Shown here piece after piece: positions 1-4,994 of a stretch of 5,452 nt of DNA. Each line of letters starts with the position of its first letter. The first letter of the stretch is position 1. The notes below the pieces were generated by a model. It worked only from the letters and a program-made list of their open reading frames with translations, was not told the DNA's origin and ran no database searches. Where the stretch lies: the NCBI GenBank assembly GCA_023475715.1, contig JAMCVO010000545.1, positions 1 to 5,452 of the forward strand, given 5' to 3'. Source of the DNA: Actinomycetota bacterium (GTDB lineage: Bacteria; Actinomycetota; Humimicrobiia; Humimicrobiales; Humimicrobiaceae). The position numbers and the translations under genes are program-made.

Positions 1-106
1 TATCATTTGACGGCATCTTCTTTGATCCTGCTGGCAATAAAATCATCCAAATTTTTTGCAGGGATTCTCCATGAACTTTTACCTTCTCTGATTTTAAATC
101 CCTTCA
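1..106. repeat. Left arm of a perfect 106-bp inverted repeat (fold-back)
   Basis: Every base of 1-106 is the reverse complement of 981-1086: position x pairs with 1087-x, and the match ends at 106/107, where g faces t. The arm carries coding sequence of the helix-turn-helix gene and the start of the small membrane gene. It is therefore a displaced, inverted copy of gene sequence and not a transposon end. It abuts, without a spacer, an open frame that has lost its 5' part. The simplest reading is a fold-back chimera at a contig end; a real inverted duplication is the alternative. Confidence 0.95.
3..104 (-). pseudogene. Inverted duplicate fragment of the double-HTH gene, C-terminal 33 codons
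   Basis: Read on the minus strand, this fragment encodes residues 100-132 and the stop of the protein encoded at 686-1084, including the end of its second helix-turn-helix domain (the SWRIPAKNLDDFI stretch). It has no start codon or ribosome binding site of its own. Its 5' side runs into unrelated sequence at position 107. It exists only because of the fold-back and should not be counted as a gene. The first bases of the inverted arm also hold the start of the small membrane protein gene, cut off by the window edge. Confidence 0.85.
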
Positions 107-673
107 GATCTAGCCTCATGTTTGAGCTTGCCCGCAATTCCCAATTTAAGTTTATTCATTGAAAAAATCAGCCGGGGCCATGAAGCTCTTGCAGAATCAA
201 TTATAAAGATGGACAATTTAAATATTGATATACTTCAACCTCCTTTAACTCTGCATCAGAGTGATAAATTTGACATAGATATGCTGGACTGTCTTATCTA
301 TCTTGGAAGGAATAATTATAATTTTATTATCGCTGATATACCTTTCAGGTTTGATAATATTTGTATTGAGATGTTAAATTTATCGACAATTTCTTTGCTG
401 GTGCTGGATCCGAATTCAGGGACTATAGTCAGGGCTAATGAGTTTAAAAGATTGCTTCCCCAGTATCAGAAAAAGGGGATAATCATAAACTATGCGACAA
501 AAGAACAGAATTACAGTATCAAGGATTTGAAATCATTGCTGGACATTCCCATTTTTGGGCAGATTCCTCATATTTGTGAAAAAGAAATTTGTTATTTAAA
601 ATATGGTATGAGAAATCTAAAAATTGTAGATTTACAATCCAAAATTTTAAACCTTGCCGGTCAAATAATTTGA
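107..673 (+). CDS. MinD/CpaE-like P-loop ATPase, 5'-truncated (Walker A missing)
   Basis: This is the C-terminal part, about 188 residues, of a ParA/MinD/CpaE-type ATPase. Counting from the TTG at 122, residues 67-75 (NFIIADIPF) match the hydrophobic strand plus Asp-x-Pro of Walker B. Residues 90-98 (ISLLVLDPN) match the next core strand, 119-125 (GIIINYA) the usual 'lVlN' strand, and 141-150 (DIPIFGQIPH) the 'lg.pv.g.IP' segment near the C terminus. The Walker A loop is absent. The frame is open back to the inverted-repeat edge at 107. The five extra residues there, DLASC, look like the end of the 'D.DL...l' motif that follows Walker A in this family, so I infer that the gene was cut by the fold-back and did not start at TTG. 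Such ATPases position proteins at the membrane (MinD, CpaE in pilus systems). The specific role is unknown. The next gene follows after 12 bp on the same strand. Confidence 0.72.
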   Translation, partial: DLASCLSLPAIPNLSLFIEKISRGHEALAESIIKMDNLNIDILQPPLTLHQSDKFDIDMLDCLIYLGRNNYNFIIADIPFRFDNICIEMLNLSTISLLVLDPNSGTIVRANEFKRLLPQYQKKGIIINYATKEQNYSIKDLKSLLDIPIFGQIPHICEKEICYLKYGMRNLKIVDLQSKILNLAGQII

Positions 674-685
674 TAGGCAGATGAT

Positions 686-1084
686 ATGATAAAGGGAAAA
701 AAAGAGAAGTTATATACAATAAGTCAGTTATCTGAATTTGCAGGCATTAGCGAGCAGGAATTAATCAGGATGATTCTTTTAAAAAAAATCCATTCTGTCA
801 GGCTTGGCAAATCAATAAGGATTACTGAAGAGGGAGTGGAAAGATTTCTTGAAAATCTTTCAGGTAAGGCTATATCAGAATATGATTTTTCGGTACCTGT
901 TTTGTACACAGCGGAACAAGTTTCGCGAATTTTACAGCTTTCTGTAGATAATATCTGGCTGCTGCTCAAGTCGGGTAAATTGAAGGGATTTAAAATCAGA
1001 GAAGGTAAAAGTTCATGGAGAATCCCTGCAAAAAATTTGGATGATTTTATTGCCAGCAGGATCAAAGAAGATGCCGTCAAATGA
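686..1084 (+). CDS. Double helix-turn-helix DNA-binding protein (excisionase/HTH_17 family)
   Basis: This 132-residue protein has two tandem winged-helix domains of the excisionase/MerR type. Domain 1 covers about residues 8-57: LYTISQLSEFAGISEQEL is the helix-turn-helix, and GKSIRITEEGVERFLENL is the wing and final helix. Domain 2 covers about 71-124: LYTAEQVSRILQLSVDNIW is the helix-turn-helix, and WRIPAKNLDDFI is the typical wing and closing helix. This fold binds DNA in phage excisionases and in many small regulators. Two copies in one chain could contact two half-sites without dimerising (inference). The ATG at 686 has a modest AGG at 675-677, 8 nt upstream. The gene lies 12 bp after the ATPase gene and overlaps the small membrane gene by 14 bp, so the three are probably cotranscribed. 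No integrase or phage gene is visible, so a regulatory role is more likely than excision. Its 3' end is copied in inverted form at 1-106. Confidence 0.8.
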   Translation: MIKGKKEKLYTISQLSEFAGISEQELIRMILLKKIHSVRLGKSIRITEEGVERFLENLSGKAISEYDFSVPVLYTAEQVSRILQLSVDNIWLLLKSGKLKGFKIREGKSSWRIPAKNLDDFIASRIKEDAVK

Positions 1085-1086
1085 TA
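981..1086. repeat. Right (source) arm of the 106-bp inverted repeat
   Basis: This is the partner of 1-106, identical over all 106 bases when reverse complemented. It lies inside intact, overlapping genes: the end of the double-HTH gene and the start of the small membrane gene. It is therefore taken as the original, and 1-106 as the derived copy. The interval between the arms is 874 bp. Confidence 0.95.
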
Positions 1087-1229
1087 GAAAAAAAATTAAG
1101 CTTACTGTTATTGAAAAGACAGCTATTATAATTATTTTATTCCTTATATTAATTATTTTATTACTTGTTTTTAACAGACAAATAAAAGAAGCTCTTGAGG
1201 CTTTTAAAGGGTGGTATGAAAGCGTTTAA
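1071..1229 (+). CDS. Small single-pass membrane protein, 52 aa, unknown function
   Basis: I do not recognise a family. The 52-residue product has a polar, basic N terminus (MPSNDRKKIKL), one strongly hydrophobic span at about residues 18-34 made mostly of Ile/Leu, and a short C-terminal tail (NRQIKEALEAFKGWYESV) that could form an amphipathic helix. The basic residues before the span suggest a cytoplasmic N terminus with the tail outside. I chose ATG 1071 because AGGA at 1058-1061 lies 9 nt upstream. An in-frame ATG at 1041 would add ten residues but lacks a comparable site. The start lies 14 bp inside the upstream HTH gene, which suggests translational coupling. The 3' end overlaps the opposing glycosyltransferase gene by 26 bp. 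That overlap is unusual and leaves slight doubt about one of the two ends, but the hydrophobic span and the RBS argue for a real gene. Confidence 0.6.
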   Translation: MPSNDRKKIKLTVIEKTAIIIILFLILIILLLVFNRQIKEALEAFKGWYESV

Positions 1230-2526
1230 AATTTTTTTTCCATTTTAAGCTCCGCAATACTAATTTAAAGAATTTAATGGTGTCCTTTACCGGATTAACA
1301 TGGCTTACGAAGTCCTTATGATAAATTGTGCTTATGGGAATGTTTTTAATTATATAATTAAGCCAGCTGGCTTTCAGTAGCATTTCAGGTTCTGTATCAA
1401 AATTTTTTGTTTCAAGATTAATATTTTTTAAAGCTCTTAAACTTACATATCTAAATCCTGATTGTACATCATCTATTTTCTTACCGGCTATTGCAGAAAT
1501 AAGCCATGAAGTAAAAAAATTCGTAGCCAGTCTTATAAAAGGCATACCTTTAGTATTTTTAAATCTGCTTCCAACAATTATATCGGGGTTTTCATTTTCA
1601 GCCATTTTTATAAAATCTTCAATTTCACTTATTTTATGCTGGCCATCTGCGTCCAGTGTTATAACTCCCGAATAATTATTTTTAGCTGCAAAGTCAAATC
1701 CTGTTTTTAATGCTTCACCTTTTCCCTTGTTTGTCTGATGCTTGATTAATATTGTTTTGGGTTTAGCAGGCTTTGGAAATTTTTCAATAATTTCAACAGT
1801 ATTATCGGTAGAGCCATCGTCTATGATCAGTAAATCAAGCCCGCACTGAAAACATTCCGATAATACATCTTTGATATATTTTCCTTCATTATAAGCAGGC
1901 ATGAGAATGGCTATTTTTGTCTTTGCATCATATATATTTGATTCTGTTATTATTTCATCTACTTTTATGTCATAATCCGATGCCGGAATTTCAGGCAGCA
2001 TCTGCATTTCGAAGCATAAAGCTATTTTTTTTACATTTTTACTTAACTGTGAAAGCAGCTTGTCATAAAATCCTCCCCCGTAACCAAGCCTGTTAAGATT
2101 TTTATCAAAACAAACACCCGGCACTATTACCAGGTCTATGTCAGAGATTTCTGCAGGCTTGCAAAGCTCTGGTATAGGTTCCATGATACCGTAGCTGCCT
2201 TTTTTAAGCTGATGCTCATAATTTTCGATAAAATAAAGATCCAGATTTTTATGCCAAACGCGGGGTAATATGATTTTTTTGCAATCCTTGAGAGCTTTTT
2301 TTATTATTATTGTTGTATCAATCTCACTTCTGAAGGGAAAATAAAGAAGGATATTTGTTGCTTCCGCGTAATCCCTGGTTAAAAAGAATTTTTCTGCTGC
2401 TTTTCTGCTATTGTTAATTCTTTCTTCTGCAGGTATGGCATTTCTCTTATCCTGGATTAACTTTCTTAAATTATGCTTTTGTTCCAATGTTTTTATATTG
2501 TCAGTCACGATTGCAACTCTACCCAT
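1204..2526 (-). CDS. 5-formyltetrahydrofolate cyclo-ligase fused to family 2 glycosyltransferase
   Basis: One 440-residue chain holds two enzymes. Residues about 13-197 are 5-formyltetrahydrofolate cyclo-ligase (MTHFS), which uses ATP to turn 5-formyl-THF into 5,10-methenyl-THF. Support is the basic LRKLIQDKR helix (20-28), ILPRV (86-90), VPGVCFD (135-141) and the signature GYGGGFYD (148-155). After a linker of about six residues comes a GT2 domain of the dolichol-phosphate-mannose-synthase-like type, about 204-440: ILMPAYNE (207-214), IDDGSTDNT (235-243), the metal-binding DADGQH (292-297), GSRF (319-322) and DVQSGFR (353-359). There is no obvious transmembrane segment, so it is probably cytosolic and may act on a lipid-phosphate acceptor (inference). 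I chose ATG 2526 because GGAGAT lies 9 nt upstream; the in-frame ATG at 2547 would add seven residues but lacks a well-spaced site. The 3' end overlaps the convergent small membrane gene by 26 bp. A linked folate enzyme and sugar transferase share no known pathway. This copy is intact; a truncated duplicate follows at 2689-3633. Confidence 0.88.
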   Translation of the reverse strand: MGRVAIVTDNIKTLEQKHNLRKLIQDKRNAIPAEERINNSRKAAEKFFLTRDYAEATNILLYFPFRSEIDTTIIIKKALKDCKKIILPRVWHKNLDLYFIENYEHQLKKGSYGIMEPIPELCKPAEISDIDLVIVPGVCFDKNLNRLGYGGGFYDKLLSQLSKNVKKIALCFEMQMLPEIPASDYDIKVDEIITESNIYDAKTKIAILMPAYNEGKYIKDVLSECFQCGLDLLIIDDGSTDNTVEIIEKFPKPAKPKTILIKHQTNKGKGEALKTGFDFAAKNNYSGVITLDADGQHKISEIEDFIKMAENENPDIIVGSRFKNTKGMPFIRLATNFFTSWLISAIAGKKIDDVQSGFRYVSLRALKNINLETKNFDTEPEMLLKASWLNYIIKNIPISTIYHKDFVSHVNPVKDTIKFFKLVLRSLKWKKNFKRFHTTL

Positions 2527-2535
2527 AATTTTTAT

Positions 2536-2541
2536 ATCTCC
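2536..2541 (-). promoter_or_regulatory. Ribosome binding site deciding the start of the fusion gene
   Basis: On the minus strand GGAGAT lies 9 nt before the ATG at 2526. It falls inside what would be codons 3-4 if translation began at the ATG at 2547, whose nearest purine-rich stretch is about 17 nt away. This favours 2526. The same arrangement recurs at 3643-3648 before ATG 3633 in the duplicate. Confidence 0.65.
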
Positions 2542-2623
2542 AAACATAAAATTAAACGATCAGCCTCTTTTTAAAATTTTAACATACTTTTATGCTAAAA
2601 ATAATTATTAATTTGGCTTTTTT

Positions 2624-2632
2624 TGGTATAAT
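2624..2632 (+). promoter_or_regulatory. Predicted extended -10 promoter, first copy
   Basis: TGGTATAAT is a perfect TATAAT (2627-2632) with the TG of an extended -10 element. No good -35 box is seen 16-18 bp upstream, which fits an extended -10 promoter. It would start RNA near 2639 and give a leader of about 50 nt. CATAATTATG, a 10-bp perfect palindrome at 2653-2662, lies in that leader and could be an operator (weak). In this copy the promoter now drives only the 26-codon remnant. Confidence 0.55.
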
Positions 2633-2688
2633 CTCTTTTACGTGGCAGTTGACATAATTATGCAATTTACCGTAAACCAGGAGATTTT

Positions 2689-3633
2689 TTATGAATTTAA
2701 AGAGATCAAAGTTTTTTGTTTTGTGTAAATATATTTTATTTTATGCTGGCCATCTGCGTCCAGTGTTATAACTCCCGAATAATTATTTTTAGCTGCAAAG
2801 TCAAATCCTGTTTTTAATGCTTCACCTTTTCCCTTGTTTGTCTGATGCTTGATTAATATTGTTTTGGGTTTAGCAGGCTTTGGAAATTTTTCAATAATTT
2901 CAACAGTATTATCGGTAGAGCCATCGTCTATGATCAGTAAATCAAGCCCGCACTGAAAACATTCCGATAATACATCTTTGATATATTTTCCTTCATTATA
3001 AGCAGGCATGAGAATGGCTATTTTTGTCTTTGCATCATATATATTTGATTCTGTTATTATTTCATCTACTTTTATGTCATAATCCGATGCCGGAATTTCA
3101 GGCAGCATCTGCATTTCGAAGCATAAAGCTATTTTTTTTACATTTTTACTTAACTGTGAAAGCAGCTTGTCATAAAATCCTCCCCCGTAACCAAGCCTGT
3201 TAAGATTTTTATCAAAACAAACACCCGGCACTATTACCAGGTCTATGTCAGAGATTTCTGCAGGCTTGCAAAGCTCTGGTATAGGTTCCATGATACCGTA
3301 GCTGCCTTTTTTAAGCTGATGCTCATAATTTTCGATAAAATAAAGATCCAGATTTTTATGCCAAACGCGGGGTAATATGATTTTTTTGCAATCCTTGAGA
3401 GCTTTTTTTATTATTATTGTTGTATCAATCTCACTTCTGAAGGGAAAATAAAGAAGGATATTTGTTGCTTCCGCGTAATCCCTGGTTAAAAAGAATTTTT
3501 CTGCTGCTTTTCTGCTATTGTTAATTCTTTCTTCTGCAGGTATGGCATTTCTCTTATCCTGGATTAACTTTCTTAAATTATGCTTTTGTTCCAATGTTTT
3601 TATATTGTCAGTCACGATTGCAACTCTACCCAT
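2689..3633 (-). pseudogene. Truncated duplicate of the cyclo-ligase/glycosyltransferase fusion gene
   Basis: Residues 1-299 are identical to the intact protein, covering the whole cyclo-ligase domain and the nucleotide-sugar-binding half of the glycosyltransferase through DADGQHKI. At the duplication joint (2736) the frame enters the antisense of the solute-binding gene start and ends after fifteen unrelated residues (KYIYTKQKTLISLNS). The GSRF and DVQSGFR motifs and the C-terminal acceptor region are lost, so glycosyltransferase activity is not expected. The cyclo-ligase half is complete and could still fold. The start at ATG 3633 is chosen as for the intact copy (GGAGAT at 3643-3648); an in-frame ATG also lies at 3654. 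If the duplication is an artefact, this gene does not exist in the organism. Confidence 0.85.
2691..2771 (+). pseudogene. 5' remnant of the solute-binding protein gene, 26 codons
   Basis: The first 17 codons are identical to the solute-binding gene at 3798 (MNLKRSKFFVLCKYILF). The duplication joint then brings in antisense glycosyltransferase sequence, which adds nine foreign codons (YAGHLRPVL) before TAA at 2769. It keeps the native RBS (AGGAG, 2679-2683, 7 nt before ATG), so it could make a basic-hydrophobic peptide, but the signal sequence is incomplete. I regard it as a by-product of the duplication. It overlaps the 3' end of the truncated fusion gene on the other strand. Confidence 0.85.
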
Positions 3634-3849
3634 AATTTTTATATCTCCAAACATAAAATTAAACGATCAGCCTCTTTTTAAAATTTTAACATACTTTTAT
3701 GCTAAAAATAATTATTAATTTGGCTTTTTTTGGTATAATCTCTTTTACGTGGCAGTTGACATAATTATGCAATTTACCGTAAACCAGGAGATTTTTTATG
3801 AATTTAAAGAGATCAAAGTTTTTTGTTTTGTGTAAATATATTTTATTTT
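2736..3849. repeat. Tandem duplication, second copy (1114 bp)
   Basis: This is the second copy of 1629-2742. Its left edge cuts the fusion gene within the glycosyltransferase domain, just after the metal-binding motif. Its right edge lies in codon 18 of the intact solute-binding gene. It contains a complete second divergent intergenic region (3634-3797), so both the promoter and the RBS of the solute-binding gene are duplicated. Deleting one 1107-bp unit restores an uninterrupted fusion gene and solute-binding gene with nothing left over. Confidence 0.95.
3731..3739 (+). promoter_or_regulatory. Predicted extended -10 promoter of the solute-binding protein gene
   Basis: TGGTATAAT, with TATAAT at 3734-3739, is identical to the element at 2624-2632. 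A start near 3746 gives a leader of about 50 nt containing the palindrome CATAATTATG (3760-3769) and the strong RBS AGGAG (3786-3790), 7 nt before ATG 3798. The upstream 164-bp region is shared with the divergent fusion gene. I found no convincing promoter for that gene on the minus strand. Confidence 0.55.
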
Positions 3850-4994
3850 CTGCAGCTTTAATAGTAATCCCGATATTGATATTTAATTTTACAGCTTGTG
3901 AGAATCGGGAGAAAGTAATAAAAATCGGCAGCCAGGCTGTTCTTTCCGGTGAAGATAAATTCTTTGGTGAGGATCAGCTTGTAAGTTTAAAGCTTGCAGT
4001 TTCCGAACTATCTCCGGTTAAAATAGGAGGATTTGATTACAGGCTTGATTTAGTCTCAAAAGATGATGAGGGTAGTGCTGAAAAGGCTTTTCTTATTGCT
4101 CAGGAGCTGGTTGATGAAAATGTTTCTGCAGTAATTGGCTCAACATTCAATGGGACCACTAAAGCTTCAGTTCCGGTTTTTGCTGAATTTAATATACCTA
4201 TAGTTACACCATCGGCACAGGGCCTGGACGTTGCAGTTGGGTACAGTAACTTTTTTAGAGTTATCATGAATAATAAACAAAGAGTTGAAAATATCGTAAA
4301 TTTCTTGAACGATGAATTGAAACCAAAAAAATTGATATTTATAAGTAATGGGGAAGAGTATTCAACAAACCTTGTGGATTCAATGATTGAAATTTTTAAT
4401 GATAAAAAAATTCCATACCTAAAAGCGCCATACACTGTTAAACATGATTCAAGTGAATATAAGGTTCTTGCTGAAAATTTGCTTATTGATGAACCAGATT
4501 ATATTTTTTTTGCTGCAAAGTATGATGAACTTGCAGATTTAATAACAGAAGTCAGAAATATTGGTTTGAATTCTCAATTTGTTACGGAACAAATGGGTAT
4601 GGATGAAGGTATAAGCCTCCTGACAGACAAAGAGCTGCTTGAAGGTCTGATTGCAGTAATTCCCGATCCTCCATCCCTTGCGAAATATTCAGAAGATAGA
4701 AAGGCAGTTGATTTCTGGAGGAAATATCAGGATTTTGTATCAAAGATGAAAGATAAGAGTATAAGCAAGGAAGGTCCCGGACCATATGCGCCCTACTCTT
4801 ATGATTCCCTGTATCTTGTAATTGAAGCAATGAAGAGGTCAAATTCAATATTGCCTGAGGATTTTATGGAAGAATTGAAAAAAACTTCTTATGATGGAAT
4901 TGTTGGTAACATAAAGTTTAATTCTAATGGAGATAGAGTCGATCCGCCTTCAACTGTTTTCATAATGAAAAATGGTGATTGGGTTAGATATTAA
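3798..4994 (+). CDS. ABC transporter solute-binding lipoprotein, branched-chain amino acid (LivK/Peripla_BP_6) type
   Basis: This 398-residue extracytoplasmic solute receptor delivers ligand to an ABC importer. The N terminus is a lipoprotein signal: basic MNLKRSKFFVLCK, a hydrophobic stretch at about 14-31, and lipobox FTAC with Cys34. Phe at -3 is less usual than Leu. The mature part is a type I periplasmic-binding fold of the LivJ/LivK kind: IKIGSQAVLSG at the start, an AVIGSTFNGTT...PVFAEFNIPIVTPSA ligand-loop region in the first lobe, and PYAPYSYDSLYLVIEAMK from residue 329. It ends with the family's closing pattern (SYDGIVGNIKFNSNGD, then a variant of 'v.ng.w'). The length is normal for the family. 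The ligand cannot be read from sequence: amino acids are typical, but amides, urea and aromatic compounds are also bound by this family. The start is fixed by AGGAG 7 nt upstream. No permease or ATPase gene is adjacent. Its stop overlaps the convergent kinase gene by 4 bp. Confidence 0.9.
   Translation: MNLKRSKFFVLCKYILFSAALIVIPILIFNFTACENREKVIKIGSQAVLSGEDKFFGEDQLVSLKLAVSELSPVKIGGFDYRLDLVSKDDEGSAEKAFLIAQELVDENVSAVIGSTFNGTTKASVPVFAEFNIPIVTPSAQGLDVAVGYSNFFRVIMNNKQRVENIVNFLNDELKPKKLIFISNGEEYSTNLVDSMIEIFNDKKIPYLKAPYTVKHDSSEYKVLAENLLIDEPDYIFFAAKYDELADLITEVRNIGLNSQFVTEQMGMDEGISLLTDKELLEGLIAVIPDPPSLAKYSEDRKAVDFWRKYQDFVSKMKDKSISKEGPGPYAPYSYDSLYLVIEAMKRSNSILPEDFMEELKKTSYDGIVGNIKFNSNGDRVDPPSTVFIMKNGDWVRY

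Larger units (their letters stand above)
1629..2742. repeat. Tandem duplication, first copy (1114 bp including 7-bp shared ends)
   Basis: This segment recurs at 2736-3849 with a constant offset of 1107 and no difference in the stretches I compared, including the whole intergenic region. The encoded protein is identical wherever the copies overlap. The match stops at 1628/2735 (c against t) and at 2743/3850 (a against c). The two copies share TTATTTT at 2736-2742, and the same heptamer stands at 1629-1635 and 3843-3849. This is the mark of a microhomology-mediated tandem duplication, or of a template-switching or assembly error. It contains no transposase, so it is not an insertion sequence. 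Confidence 0.95.

Noticed and set aside
122..673. TTG at 122 as the real start of the ATPase gene
   Set aside because: The frame is open upstream to 107, the added residues fit the family, and a protein starting there would lack the Walker A loop. No ribosome binding site precedes it.
1..1086. Inverted repeats 1-106 and 981-1086 as terminal repeats of a transposon or integrated element carrying an excisionase-like gene
   Set aside because: The arms are ordinary coding sequence of the HTH and membrane genes, no transposase or integrase lies between them, and the left arm interrupts a gene frame. A fold-back copy explains everything.
1230..1260. The T-run at about 1233-1240 as a rho-independent terminator for the three-gene operon
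   Set aside because: No stable GC-rich stem precedes the T-run, and it lies inside the coding sequence of the opposing gene.
2411..2611. Plus-strand 66-codon open frame opposite the start of the fusion gene (and its copy at 3518-3718)
   Set aside because: It lies antisense to the strongly conserved cyclo-ligase domain, runs into the divergent promoter region and has no recognisable domain. It appears twice only because of the duplication.
2649..2677. TTGACA at 2649-2654 (and 3756-3761) as a -35 box for the solute-binding gene
   Set aside because: The hexamer 17 nt downstream is GTAAAC, a poor -10, and transcription would begin at or beyond the ribosome binding site. The extended -10 at 2624-2632 is much better placed.
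1629..3849. Direct repeat as an insertion sequence or gene-family amplification
   Set aside because: The unit starts and ends inside two unrelated genes, has no transposase or terminal inverted repeats, and is bounded only by the 7-bp TTATTTT homology.
4100..4848. Minus-strand open frames within the solute-binding gene
   Set aside because: They are antisense to a conserved, complete protein, contain no recognisable motif and have no supporting start signals.
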